Source of the DNA: a virus
IMG/VR virus record: IMGVR_UViG_3300023179_000027
Span: 1 to 64,000 of that record
DNA: 64,000 nt
Reading direction: 5' to 3' (one strand)
This document shows positions 49,726 to 57,586 of this stretch, in pieces; within the stretch, counting starts at the first letter, position 1, and each line of letters begins with the position of its first letter. The notes beneath the pieces are model-generated. The model ran no database searches. It saw nothing but the letters and a program-made list of their open reading frames with translations, and was not told the origin of the DNA. A program made the position numbers and the translations under genes.

Positions 49726-49801
49726 GGTGATCTTAGTGTAGTGGTCTGCACATTTCGTTGTGACCGAAAAAGTATGAGTTCAATCCTCATAGATCACCCC
49801 A
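49726..49801 (+). tRNA. tRNA-His (GTG)
   Basis: Extra G(-1) paired with C73, the histidine identity element: GGTGATCT pairs with AGATCACC directly before CCA. Anticodon stem TTTCG/CGAAA with loop TTGTGAC. Confidence 0.92.
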
Positions 49802-49808
49802 GTTTAAT

Positions 49809-49885
49809 CCGTCATTAGTTCAGCAGAATAGAACGCTTGGCTACGGACCAAGAGGTCGGGGGTTTGAATCCTTCATGACGGGCCA
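49809..49885 (+). tRNA. tRNA-Arg (ACG)
   Basis: Acceptor CCGTCAT/ATGACGG, anticodon stem TTGG/CCAA with loop CTACGGA, CCA encoded. ACG would need A34-to-inosine editing by host TadA to read CGT/CGC/CGA. Confidence 0.92.
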
Positions 49886-49891
49886 AATTAT

Positions 49892-49969
49892 GCATCGGTA
49901 CCAGAGAAGACTAATGGCGCGGTCTGCAAAACCGTTGATTCGTAGGTGCAAATCCTATCCGATGCTCCA
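49892..49969 (+). tRNA. tRNA-Cys (GCA)
   Basis: Acceptor GCATCGG/CCGATGC, anticodon stem CGGT/ACCG with loop CTGCAAA, U73 discriminator and CCA encoded. Confidence 0.93.
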
Positions 49970-50006
49970 AAATATTATTTACTATATCACAGATTGTAAA
50001 TACAAT

Positions 50007-50332
50007 ATGCAGGATATATATCAGTATATTAAACTTCCTAAAGATGTTCGCACTGTACACTTAAACCTAGACACAGCCTGTATAGAAAGAGGTGGAGGAA
50101 GTACTTATTGTAAAGGTCTACTAGCCCATTTACTAGAGACAACAATACCTAAAGGACATATCATACATGTCTGTCATGCATGTAATAATAGCAAATGTAG
50201 TAACCCTGAGCATTTGTATTGGGGTACTGCAAGCGAAAACAGGCGTGATAGAGTAAAATATGAAAATCGTTGTTTAATAGAAATATATGCAGATGACTTT
50301 AGAAAAAAGTTAACAGAACGTAGTAAAAAATT

Positions 50333-50342
<10 letters not shown>
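50007..50342 (+). CDS. HNH endonuclease (small)
   Basis: 111 residues from the ATG at 50007; the open frame extends upstream through two tRNA genes, so that part is not coding. The C-terminal half is an HNH domain of phage type: HIIHVCHACNNSKCSNPEHLYWGTASENRRDR. It may be a mobile free-standing nuclease inserted in the tRNA array. Its last ten bases are the 5' strand of the next tRNA. Confidence 0.8.
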
Positions 50343-50411
<69 letters not shown>

Positions 50412-50417
50412 AAATAT

Positions 50418-50512
50418 GGTAGATAGCACTGGTGTGCGGCGGAGATTTATAAACTCTGGAGACTGGTCAGATGGGCTGGAACGGTAGGGTTCGAATCCCT
50501 AGTCTACTACCA
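50418..50512 (+). tRNA. Atypical class-II-like tRNA, anticodon uncertain (possibly TAT)
   Basis: 95 nt. Acceptor GGTAGAT/GTCTACT with A73 and CCA, good T-arm TAGGG-TTCGAAT-CCCTA, D-arm GCAC-TGGT-GTGC with a four-base loop, and a variable region of about 26 bases. The anticodon stem CGGAG/CTCTG encloses nine bases (ATTTATAAA), two more than normal; the centre is TAT. Confidence 0.6.
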
Positions 50513-50529
50513 AAAATTGTAGATATAAT

Positions 50530-50700
50530 ATGGATAAAAATGAATTTAGTGAAGATTACGCAAAAACAAGATTTGATATTTGCAAGTCCTGTGAACATTT
50601 TTTTATAAATTTGTGTAAGATATGTAAATGTTTTATGCCAATCAAAACTAGCATTAAATACGCTAGTTGTCCATTAAACAAATGGAAAGAATTGGAGTAG
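50530..50700 (+). CDS. Small Cys-rich phage protein (zinc-ribbon-like)
   Basis: 56 residues. RFDICKSCEHFFINLCKICKCFMPIKTSIKYASCPLNKW: six Cys in the order C-x2-C...C-x2-C-x-C...C-P, a pattern of small zinc-binding proteins common in T4-like phages. Function unknown. It starts 17 bases after the atypical tRNA. Confidence 0.7.
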   Translation: MDKNEFSEDYAKTRFDICKSCEHFFINLCKICKCFMPIKTSIKYASCPLNKWKELE

Positions 50701-50704
50701 ATAC

Positions 50705-51526
50705 ATGTTTAAAAAAATAAAAAGTAGTCAAACCTTTTTACCATCAGGATTCGAAATTTATGATGGTACTTGGGCACAGGTTGGAAAAAATAAGTGGTTC
50801 GGCGGAGATCATGAAAAGTTATTTAAGGAACACTGTAAAAAATTTCCTAGTGACTGGTATTACAGAACTCACGAAGTAAATTATACAGTTAATAGTTTAG
50901 GTTATAGAGCGCCAGAATTTTCTTCAATAAAATGGGAAGAATCAATTGTAATATTTGGTTGTTCTACCGTATTTGGTATTGGAGTGGATGATTCTGAAAC
51001 AATTAGTTCTTATTTGCAAGATATCACTAATATACCAGTTATTAATTTAGGTAGTGGTGGTAAGAGTATTAATTTTATACATCATAATTCCATTATATTA
51101 AGTGAATTTTACAAATTGCCTTTAGCAGTTGTAATTATTTGGCCTAATTTTTCAAGATTTACGATGTATAAACCAGAAGTTGTTGTAAGCCTAAGTTCAG
51201 CGAGTGAATTTGCAAACTTTTGGTCAGAATATTGGTTAGGTACTGAACATAATGCAGAAACATATGCATACTTTGCAAGATTAGCTAGTAAAAATATTTT
51301 CGGATCGAAGTGTATTTATTATGATTTAAGTTGGGATGAAGACACAGCAGATATTTTAGGATGTGAAAATTATCCTAAAAGCAGAATGTCATATAATTTA
51401 TTGCCAGTGCATAAAGCACGAGATGGTGTTCATCAGCCTTCTATACAGTTAAAAGATACTGCCAAATTAATTGCAAAAAATTTATTTAAACAAGGTTTAA
51501 ATTTCTCTTTTGATAATCTAAAATAA
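50705..51526 (+). CDS. SGNH/GDSL-hydrolase-like protein
   Basis: 273 residues. VNSLGYRAPEF leads to SIVIFGCSTVFGIGVDDSETISSYL (block I; G-C-S-T replaces G-D-S), NLGSGGKSINF (block II Gly region), VVIIWPNFSR (block III N/R-type) and ARDGVHQPSIQLKDTAKLI (D-x-x-H of block V). Members remove acyl groups from carbohydrates or lipids. The fold is likely; the substrate is unknown. GGAG site six bases upstream. Confidence 0.75.
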   Translation: MFKKIKSSQTFLPSGFEIYDGTWAQVGKNKWFGGDHEKLFKEHCKKFPSDWYYRTHEVNYTVNSLGYRAPEFSSIKWEESIVIFGCSTVFGIGVDDSETISSYLQDITNIPVINLGSGGKSINFIHHNSIILSEFYKLPLAVVIIWPNFSRFTMYKPEVVVSLSSASEFANFWSEYWLGTEHNAETYAYFARLASKNIFGSKCIYYDLSWDEDTADILGCENYPKSRMSYNLLPVHKARDGVHQPSIQLKDTAKLIAKNLFKQGLNFSFDNLK

Positions 51527-51556
51527 GTATTACAGTGCGGACTCAAGTAATAAAAT

Positions 51557-52027
51557 ATGGCATCAATCGTTCCAATTAAAATAGAGCGTTCATGTAATGG
51601 GTGCACTAAATGTTGTGATGGTTGGTTAACAGGTACCGCACATGGACATGACTTTTATCCTGGAAAAAAGTGTTATTGGTCAGGAAAAAATGGGTGTAAC
51701 ATTTATGAGTTTAGACCACATGATCCATGTGTTACGTTTAAGTGTTTTTGGAAAACTAGTCGGCTTGTTCCAAATCATTTTAAACCAAGTACGATTGGTG
51801 TTATCTTTGTTGAAAGATATTTAGATACTTATGCTTTTTTAGATGTTAATTATGGTGGTGCAGTTTTATCTAATGAAGTTATTGATTGGTTGTACAAGGT
51901 TTTTAATGAAAACAAAATACCTCATATTAGATATAGAAAAGACGGAAAATATCGTATATTAAGTAATGATATTGAGTTTGTTAAGCTTATGGAAAATAAA
52001 TTAGGAAAAGAAAATTTAGATAGATGA
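51557..52027 (+). CDS. YkgJ-family Cys-cluster protein, copy 2
   Basis: 156 residues, paralogue of the gene at 48254: RSCNGCTKCCDGWLTG, then CYWSGKNGCNIYEFRPHDPCVTFKCFW, same Cys spacing and the same following W-L-Y/F and FVKLM end. No good ribosome site. Its stop overlaps the next 2OG oxygenase by four bases, which directly links a predicted metal-binding protein with an Fe(II) enzyme. Confidence 0.8.
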   Translation: MASIVPIKIERSCNGCTKCCDGWLTGTAHGHDFYPGKKCYWSGKNGCNIYEFRPHDPCVTFKCFWKTSRLVPNHFKPSTIGVIFVERYLDTYAFLDVNYGGAVLSNEVIDWLYKVFNENKIPHIRYRKDGKYRILSNDIEFVKLMENKLGKENLDR

Positions 52028-52581
52028 AAAAATTTTTATTTGAAACATTTTATATTATTGATTCTTTACCAAATCATACGGCTATAAAGCCATTATTATT
52101 AAATGAAATTTCTAAAATTAGCACAAACAATAGCCTTGTAGATGATAATAATTTTATTAGTAAATTAGATTGGCAAAGTAGCGACACTAATCAAAAATGG
52201 AAAGATATATTTTTGCCATATTTAAATTCTAAATTATTAGAAATTGCAAATGATAATGGATATAAAAATATACGTATAGATGAGTTGTGGTTTCAGCAAT
52301 ATAAAAAGAATGGTAGACATGGTTGGCACACGCATGGATCCAACTTTACAGGTATATATTATTTAGAATTGCCAAAATACGCTCCTAAAACTGAACTTAT
52401 TCTACCTTGTTTATGTAAACCATTTACGCCTGATATTGCTGAAGGAGATATATTAATATTTCCAAGTTATGTAGTACATAGAGCACCCATTATAACTAGG
52501 AAATTAAGAAAAACTATTATATCATTTAATTTCACTATGATGATGTTAACAGATATTTTCTTACAAAGTATAGGCGAATAA
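52024..52581 (+). CDS. 2OG/Fe(II) oxygenase (HxH type)
   Basis: 185 residues. ELWFQQYKKNGRHGWHTHGSNFTGIYYLELP gives H-x-H and the Y-Y-L strand, IAEGDILIFPSYVVHRAPI the distal His, and RKTIISFNF the Arg, the same family as the protein at 46389. Coupled to the YkgJ-like gene. Its TAA stop lies within an AATAAATA box that ends seven bases before tRNA-Gly. Confidence 0.8.
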   Translation: MKKFLFETFYIIDSLPNHTAIKPLLLNEISKISTNNSLVDDNNFISKLDWQSSDTNQKWKDIFLPYLNSKLLEIANDNGYKNIRIDELWFQQYKKNGRHGWHTHGSNFTGIYYLELPKYAPKTELILPCLCKPFTPDIAEGDILIFPSYVVHRAPIITRKLRKTIISFNFTMMMLTDIFLQSIGE

Positions 52582-52591
52582 ATAATATTGT

Positions 52592-52664
52592 GCGGGTGTT
52601 CTCCTGGGAGAGGACTTAGCCTTCCAAGCTAATGAAGAGGGTTCGAATCCCTTCGCCCGCTCCA
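52592..52664 (+). tRNA. tRNA-Gly (TCC)
   Basis: Acceptor GCGGGTG/CGCCCGC, anticodon stem TTAGC/GCTAA with loop CTTCCAA, CCA encoded. A late-like box AATAAATA (52577-52584) would start transcription about two bases upstream. Confidence 0.93.
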
Positions 52665-52680
52665 ATAATAGGACTTTATT

Positions 52681-53397
52681 ATGCATAATAATTTTATAAA
52701 AAATGATGGGGTTTCAGTAGTAGATGTTAATACTAAGGGAAACAGAGATTTGGAAGAAATTACCCCTATAACTTACAAACTTAATTCTGGAATCACATTG
52801 AGCTTTACTAATCATTTAGATTGTGGAGGCACATCAGGTTATGAGGAATTTGGTAACTTGGTAAGTAAATATAAAACAAAAAATAAATATAATAGGTGTT
52901 TTGAATGGTGTGCTGGACTAGGAGCTTTTGGTTTTCACATGTATGGATTAGATTTATGTGAGACAATTGTTTTTAATGATTATTATGAATTTGCAACATC
53001 TATGTGTAAAAAAACTGCTTTAGATAACAATATTGCTGATAAGGTAACTGTTTACACTACCGCAAATATATCTAATATACCTACTACTGAAAAATATGAT
53101 TTGGTTATAGGTAATCCTCCACATGTTTGGGAACCTATACTTTTTGAAAATGATAATTCACCTGATGAAAAAGATAAAATGAATTTAACGAGGTGCCTGG
53201 TTGATTATAACATGGAAACACATAATAAATTTTTTACCCATATACGTGATTATATAACAGATGATGCAGATTTATTTATTGTAGAAAATGACCATAGATA
53301 TGTAGAAGATTGGGCAAAGTTAGCAAAACTTGTTGTTGTTAATAAAATAAAAATGTATTCCGAGCTTTGGCATTTAATACATTATAAACCTAAATAA
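52681..53397 (+). CDS. SAM-dependent methyltransferase (NPPH type)
   Basis: 238 residues. CFEWCAGLGAFGFHMYGL is motif I, IVFNDYYEFATSMC the acidic strand, YDLVIGNPPHVWEP the catalytic motif IV. N-P-P-(Y/H) is found in PrmC-like protein-glutamine and in N6-adenine or RNA methyltransferases; which one applies cannot be told. Flanked by two glycine tRNAs. A weak AGGA site precedes the ATG. Confidence 0.78.
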   Translation: MHNNFIKNDGVSVVDVNTKGNRDLEEITPITYKLNSGITLSFTNHLDCGGTSGYEEFGNLVSKYKTKNKYNRCFEWCAGLGAFGFHMYGLDLCETIVFNDYYEFATSMCKKTALDNNIADKVTVYTTANISNIPTTEKYDLVIGNPPHVWEPILFENDNSPDEKDKMNLTRCLVDYNMETHNKFFTHIRDYITDDADLFIVENDHRYVEDWAKLAKLVVVNKIKMYSELWHLIHYKPK

Positions 53398-53419
53398 TCA
53401 ACCAATAGATACAAAACTT

Positions 53420-53495
53420 GCGGGTATGGTGCTAACGGTTAACACACGACCTTGCCAAGGTTGAGTTGAGGGTTCGATTCCCTCTACCCGCTCCA
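53420..53495 (+). tRNA. tRNA-Gly (GCC)
   Basis: Acceptor GCGGGTA/TACCCGC, anticodon stem CGACC/GGTTG with loop TTGCCAA, CCA encoded. Last tRNA of the window. Confidence 0.94.
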
Positions 53496-53515
53496 AATTA
53501 ATAAAGGAGATTAAT

Positions 53516-54085
53516 ATGCCTGCTGTATGGCTTATAAGTGACACACATTTTGGTCACGAAAAAACCTGTACTGTTTTTAAACGTATGGATGGAAGTCCAC
53601 TTCGTCCATTTAGGAGTGCTGAGGAAATGGATGAAGAAATGGTTAAACGATGGAACGACCGTGTACGTCCTAAGGATAAAGTATATCATCTTGGAGACGT
53701 TGTTATTTCACGTAAGTCACTGCAAATATTAAGTAGACTTAACGGAGATAAGGTTCTTATTCGTGGTAATCATGATATTTTTAAACTTAGTGATTACACC
53801 GAACACTTTAGGGACATTCGAGGATATCATGTTATGAATGGACTTATTCTTAGTCACGTACCTATACATGAAGAAAGTCTTGCAAGATTTGGATGCAACA
53901 TACATGGACATCTTCACGCTAACAGAGTAATGAAAGATAACAAAATTGATAAACGTTACTTTAATGTTAGTGTAGAATGCATAGACTTTGCCCCAATTCT
54001 TTTTGAGGACGCTCAAAAACGTATTGTGGAAGAAGGTGGACATGTTGGTTTCAAAAACGGTAATGGGCCTATTGAAGTAATGTAA
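53516..54085 (+). CDS. Calcineurin-like metallophosphoesterase
   Basis: 189 residues. All metal-site motifs of small phage phosphoesterases: ISDTHFGH, HLGDVV, IRGNHD, LSHVPIH and NIHGHLHAN. Likely a di-metal phosphatase or nuclease; substrate unknown. Strong AAAGGAG site. Confidence 0.9.
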   Translation: MPAVWLISDTHFGHEKTCTVFKRMDGSPLRPFRSAEEMDEEMVKRWNDRVRPKDKVYHLGDVVISRKSLQILSRLNGDKVLIRGNHDIFKLSDYTEHFRDIRGYHVMNGLILSHVPIHEESLARFGCNIHGHLHANRVMKDNKIDKRYFNVSVECIDFAPILFEDAQKRIVEEGGHVGFKNGNGPIEVM

Positions 54086-54095
54086 TAAATAGTTC

Positions 54096-54596
54096 ATGCT
54101 ATACATTTCTTACAGAGGCTTAATTAACGGAGAAGATCCAAGTGTTGAAAATACCCCTAGCCAAATTGCGAAAGCATTTGGTTATGGGTTTAATTGCATG
54201 GTAGATGCTTGGCGTGTTGATAACATCATATATTTAGGCAGTAATTTACCGCTTACTGAAGTTAGTCCAACTTTTCTCAAAGGTAATAGGTTTTGGATTA
54301 ATGCTAGAAATAATGATATGTATACTTGGTTACAATCTCAGCAATTAACAAATTATCCTAACTATTTTACAGTGCAGTTACCATTGCAAAATTATTATAC
54401 CACAAGTAGTAATTACTTATGGACTTTTCAAGACAAGCCTATTAGTAATTTAAGTATTATGGCTATACCTGAATCATATGATAGCGGATTGTTTAGTACA
54501 GTAAATTTACGTTGTCATGGTGTATGTAGTAGTTTATGCCCTACAATTAAACGTATGCGTAATGAGGGGTTAAGTATATATGGGCAGTTTTATTAA
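54096..54596 (+). CDS. Degenerate GDPD-like (TIM-barrel phosphodiesterase) protein
   Basis: 166 residues. YISYRGLINGEDPSVENTPSQIAKAFGYGFNCMVDAWRVDNIIYLGSN follows the opening of glycerophosphodiester phosphodiesterases (S-H-R-G...E-N-T...E-x-D-V), and FWINARNNDMYTWL and YLWTFQDK match later blocks. The catalytic His of HRG is Tyr and the E-x-D pair is M-V-D, so activity as a GDPD is doubtful. An AATAAATA box lies four bases before the ATG. A terminator follows. Confidence 0.6.
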   Translation: MLYISYRGLINGEDPSVENTPSQIAKAFGYGFNCMVDAWRVDNIIYLGSNLPLTEVSPTFLKGNRFWINARNNDMYTWLQSQQLTNYPNYFTVQLPLQNYYTTSSNYLWTFQDKPISNLSIMAIPESYDSGLFSTVNLRCHGVCSSLCPTIKRMRNEGLSIYGQFY

Positions 54597-54599
54597 TTA

Positions 54600-54620
54600 G
54601 GGCCATATGGCCCTTTTTTT
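54600..54620 (+). terminator. Rho-independent terminator
   Basis: GGGCC-ATAT-GGCCC followed by seven T. Separates the tRNA region from the early-type genes. Confidence 0.9.
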
Positions 54621-54636
54621 GTGGCTAAATAACCTT

Positions 54637-55077
54637 ATGACAAGTGAAAACAAATTTTTGTATATTGATGGACGTTTTGATTCTAATAAAGAAATTGTTT
54701 TAAATAAGGTTGTAAATGTCGCTAAACAACATTTTAAATTACCTGATAAAATTATATTTGAAATGCGTAAACTAGGATTTTCAACTTATGGAGAAACAAT
54801 TGTAGATCCTAGGTACAAAAATAGAATTAAATTAAATATAGATTTGGGAATAAATGAAACAGTATATGTATTGACCCACGAAATAATTCATCTAAGTCAA
54901 ATTACCACAGGGCAACTTGCTATGGGCAGAAATGGATCATATGTATGGGATTTCGGATACGAGATCCCAAAACATAAAGTATACAACTTGTCTTATGCAG
55001 AATACTTGCAACTTCCATGGGAAGCAGATGTTGTTAAAAAACAACAGTTTTTCTTGGAAAAGTTGCTTAAAAAATAA
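54637..55077 (+). CDS. Zinc-metallopeptidase-like protein (HExxH)
   Basis: 146 residues from the ATG at 54637; an earlier in-frame ATG lies within the terminator. YVLTHEIIHLSQITTGQ gives H-E-x-x-H, and LPWEADV about 60 residues later gives a likely third ligand Glu. Size and layout fit small phage zincins; target unknown. An imperfect late box (GCTAAATA) ends five bases before the start. Confidence 0.72.
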   Translation: MTSENKFLYIDGRFDSNKEIVLNKVVNVAKQHFKLPDKIIFEMRKLGFSTYGETIVDPRYKNRIKLNIDLGINETVYVLTHEIIHLSQITTGQLAMGRNGSYVWDFGYEIPKHKVYNLSYAEYLQLPWEADVVKKQQFFLEKLLKK

Positions 55078-55089
55078 GCAGATTAGTAT

Positions 55090-55118
55090 TTGACAATAAA
55101 TGTGTATGGGTGTATAAT
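55090..55118 (+). promoter_or_regulatory. Sigma-70 promoter, leaderless configuration
   Basis: TTGACA (55090-55095), 17-base spacer, TATAAT (55113-55118). The next usable ATG (55126) is seven bases away, at the expected initiation site. Confidence 0.88.
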
Positions 55119-55125
55119 GTCTTTT

Positions 55126-55452
55126 ATGCTAAAGAATCGTAAAAAACGCAGTGACAGGAACCATGTAATTTACCTGATTGAAAACAAGTTCACAGGTGAA
55201 AAGTACATTGGGTTGACAGCCCTTATTTACAATGGCAACGTATATAAAACGTTACGTAGGCGTATGCAAAAGCATTTGCAAAGGGCTTTAACTGAGAATA
55301 AAAGTTGGGGTTTGTGTGTTGCACTTAGAACACAAGGACCAGAATCGTTTGTGTTTAGTAAGTTGGAGGTAGTACGTGGTAAAAAAGAAGCACACCAACG
55401 TGAGACTATTTTAATTGCAGAGTTAAAGCCTGCCCTAAATACTTTTAAATAA
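55126..55452 (+). CDS. GIY-YIG-like nuclease domain protein
   Basis: 108 residues. HVIYLIENKFTGEKYIGLTAL corresponds to the paired G/V-I-Y...Y-I-G motif; KTLRRRMQKHLQRA holds the Arg-rich helix and AHQRETILIAELKPALN the E...N end of the domain. A stand-alone minimal nuclease. Start chosen at 55126 because upstream in-frame codons are inside the promoter; it would be translated from a leaderless mRNA. Confidence 0.72.
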   Translation: MLKNRKKRSDRNHVIYLIENKFTGEKYIGLTALIYNGNVYKTLRRRMQKHLQRALTENKSWGLCVALRTQGPESFVFSKLEVVRGKKEAHQRETILIAELKPALNTFK

Positions 55453-55499
55453 ATTGGCTTTTTGCTATGATAGACTTTTAAATATTATGTGAGGATGTT

Positions 55500-56006
55500 A
55501 TGAACCTAAAAGACCTTTTTGAAGTTTTTAATTATAAAATTACTGATGGTAGTGAATATCAATGGCATTGTTATGGCTCAAATGCTAGGTTCTTAGATTT
55601 TGAAAATGATCATGCAACCGCTAGTGTCATTTTTGATAGTGAAACACAGGTTGTTTATCAATGTGAAGTGTGGCCTAAAAACGAAGGTGAACGCCCTTAT
55701 CGGTATGTAAATCCTGATTATTCTGATAGTTTAAAAAATGAGGCAGAAGAAAAAAAAATAGATAATAGTATTGCATTTGACAATACTAAATTTATTGATT
55801 TGGAAGTGTATGAAGATTTTTTAGAAAAAGGTTTGGCAATATGGAATAATTTGCCTTTTGATAAGCGTATTCAAATTCCTATTGAGGAAGATTTGTTTTA
55901 TGATTTAGCTAAACGTGCACATTATCGTGATATTACCATAAATAGTTTAGTTGAAGAAATTTTACTAAATGTTATAAAGGAACATAATCGTGAAAACAAT
56001 ACATAA
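55500..56006 (+). CDS. Hypothetical protein with helix-turn-type C-terminus
   Basis: 168 residues, acidic. The N-terminal 75 residues look like mixed alpha-beta (FLDFENDHATASVIFDSETQVVYQCEVW). The end, IPIEEDLFYDLAKRAHYRDITINSLVEEILLNVI, resembles a ribbon-helix-helix DNA-binding unit. A regulatory role is possible but not shown. Possible promoter with TATGAT near 55468. Confidence 0.55.
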   Translation: MNLKDLFEVFNYKITDGSEYQWHCYGSNARFLDFENDHATASVIFDSETQVVYQCEVWPKNEGERPYRYVNPDYSDSLKNEAEEKKIDNSIAFDNTKFIDLEVYEDFLEKGLAIWNNLPFDKRIQIPIEEDLFYDLAKRAHYRDITINSLVEEILLNVIKEHNRENNT

Positions 56007-56346
56007 AGCAATTTTAGGTTTGGCGTTAATAGCTACCCCACTTATTGCACAGGCTGATTTGTCGGTACGTGAAAGAAATATTGCAATAGGTGGATTGGTA
56101 GTTGGTGCTTTAATTGGCAACTCTATGCAACCAAATTCAATGCCACAAATTAACACCATGCCAATGTATAACATGCAATCACCTGCATACTATGCACAAC
56201 CTGCGATGAATCAATGTGAAGTAAGATATTATAGGCAGGGTTACATTCAAAATTGTTATCCAACTGGACATTATAGAATTACACCCCCTATCATACCACA
56301 CCCTACTCCATATCCACAAAATATTAATTTTTACTATGTAAGATAA
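55990..56346 (+). CDS. Exported glycine-zipper-like small protein
   Basis: 118 residues from GTG behind AAAGGAA. Residues 1-22 form a signal peptide (K-x-x-HKAILGLALIATPLIAQA, cleavage after AQA). Then IAIGGLVVGALIGNSM, a glycine-zipper segment, and a Pro/Met/Tyr-rich tail with two Cys. Likely periplasmic or outer-membrane associated; it could take part in superinfection exclusion. Overlaps the previous gene by 17 bases. Confidence 0.7.
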   Translation: MKTIHKAILGLALIATPLIAQADLSVRERNIAIGGLVVGALIGNSMQPNSMPQINTMPMYNMQSPAYYAQPAMNQCEVRYYRQGYIQNCYPTGHYRITPPIIPHPTPYPQNINFYYVR

Positions 56347-56348
56347 AA

Positions 56349-56678
56349 ATGGAATCTACTGAGCAACTAAATAACAAATATCAACCTACACAAGATTGGA
56401 AAGACAATGATTGGGAATTATTTGAATCATGGTTAAGAGGTGTTTTGCATAGTAACATTGTTGATATTACTTTTATAAAGAAAGACGGTACAGAACGGAT
56501 TATGAAATGTACACTTGATCCAAGTTTACTTCCTGAGATTACTAAGCTTACCGAAACAAAGACCAAGAAACAATCAACTACAAGTATTCCTGTCTATGAT
56601 TTAGAAGCCAGTGGTTGGAGAAGTTTCGTTACAAAATCTGTGAAAAGAGTGCAATTTACCTTGTCTCAGGAAAAATAA
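56349..56678 (+). CDS. Conserved phage protein, SH3-like barrel type
   Basis: 109 residues. WLRGVLHSNIVDITFIKKDGTERIMKCTLDPSLLP and VYDLEASGWRSFVTKSVKRV match the layout of small phage proteins that databases describe as SH3-beta-barrel-fold: D-G-T-E-R-x-M-K-C-T-L, then Y-D-L-E-x-x-G-W-R-S-F. Role unknown. Starts two bases after the preceding gene. Confidence 0.7.
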   Translation: MESTEQLNNKYQPTQDWKDNDWELFESWLRGVLHSNIVDITFIKKDGTERIMKCTLDPSLLPEITKLTETKTKKQSTTSIPVYDLEASGWRSFVTKSVKRVQFTLSQEK

Positions 56679-56679
56679 A

Positions 56680-57132
56680 ATGTCTTATGACTATGAAAAA
56701 CAAAAGCTTATTAACGAAGAAAGTCTACATAATCCAAGAATCGGTGATTATTGGCAAGAGAGGTTTTGTCCTTACTTCCTTGTAGTTGATGTTAAAGATA
56801 AAGATGTAACTGTATTAAGTTGTCTAGGTGGACCTAACAGTTTTAATCGCAAGCATGAATTATATGCTAGAATTGAACTTGACAAAGATCACTGGACTTG
56901 GGACTTGTCCAAATCGATGGTTGTTGACCGTAACTGGATATTTAAGGCTGTTAAGTATGATAGCGGTGAAGGTTTTGTTGCTGATGTAATTAATAGTGAA
57001 AAGACAGTCAAAATGGCCATGGAGTGGCGTGATTGGAAACAAAAAGATATTCGCAAACAAATCATTAATCTCGAAAAGCAATTTAAAGATTTTACAGGTT
57101 GGTCAGTGTTGAAGGAAGGAGTTACCTCATGA
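56680..57132 (+). CDS. Hypothetical protein
   Basis: 150 residues. NPRIGDYWQERFCPYFLVVDVKDKDVTVLSC suggests a small beta-barrel, and the C-terminal half (MEWRDWKQKDIRKQIINLEKQFKDFTGW) is helical and charged. No family recognised. Starts one base after the previous stop; overlaps the next ATG (ATGA). Confidence 0.6.
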   Translation: MSYDYEKQKLINEESLHNPRIGDYWQERFCPYFLVVDVKDKDVTVLSCLGGPNSFNRKHELYARIELDKDHWTWDLSKSMVVDRNWIFKAVKYDSGEGFVADVINSEKTVKMAMEWRDWKQKDIRKQIINLEKQFKDFTGWSVLKEGVTS

Positions 57133-57320
57133 ATGATAATATTAAAGCAATTTTGAACAAAGCTTCATCAAGTTATCAACAGGCAGATACCAGTTGGGAA
57201 ACAAAAACTAACTTTTTAAATAGGTTTGCTGAACTTATTGTCTTAGAATGTGCCAAGATTGCAGAAAATGCAGAACCTTATCAATCTAGTGATTTGATTA
57301 AACAAAAGTTTGGATTGTGA
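57129..57320 (+). CDS. Small FAELIV-type phage protein
   Basis: 63 residues from the ATG overlapping the previous stop. It contains RFAELIVLECAKIAENA...LIKQKFGL, the pattern (FAxLIVxEC ... IKxxFG) shared with the genes at 58996 and 59205 and common in phages. A single helix followed by an I-K-x-x-F-G tail; function unknown. Confidence 0.65.
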   Translation: MNDNIKAILNKASSSYQQADTSWETKTNFLNRFAELIVLECAKIAENAEPYQSSDLIKQKFGL

Positions 57321-57532
57321 ATCCATTAATTCGTGCTATTTTTTATAAGTCAGTAACAACAACCTATGAAGTAAGACCCAATGAAGATGAAACACATATT
57401 GTAACCAAATTTGATTACGATAATTTTGCTTTATATCTTATACAAGAATCCGTTAGACACCTAAAAGAAAACAACCAATCTGAAGCGGCAAAACTTTTGG
57501 AATCATATTGGACAGAGAATCCTTATATTTGA
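57317..57532 (+). CDS. Small hypothetical protein
   Basis: 71 residues from a GTG that overlaps the previous stop. FDYDNFALYLIQESVRHLKENNQSEAAKLLESYW resembles the FAELIV-type proteins in its middle. Its TGA stop is part of the TTGACA of the following promoter. Confidence 0.6.
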   Translation: MNPLIRAIFYKSVTTTYEVRPNEDETHIVTKFDYDNFALYLIQESVRHLKENNQSEAAKLLESYWTENPYI

Positions 57533-57557
57533 CAATAATTCCATAGTAGCTTAAATT
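57529..57557 (+). promoter_or_regulatory. Sigma-70 promoter
   Basis: TTGACA (57529-57534), 17-base spacer, TAAATT (57552-57557, weak -10). Drives the gene at 57587. Confidence 0.65.
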
Positions 57558-57586
57558 GTACAGCTTAATCAATTAAAGGAATTCTT

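Noticed and set aside
49875-50006. N-terminal extension of the HNH gene through tRNA-Arg and tRNA-Cys
   Set aside because: The bases form good cloverleafs, so the extension is a chance open frame; the ATG at 50007 is used instead.
53729-54106. Open frame of 125 residues antisense to the metallophosphoesterase
   Set aside because: The plus strand carries a complete metal-site motif set; the antisense frame has no motif or start signal.
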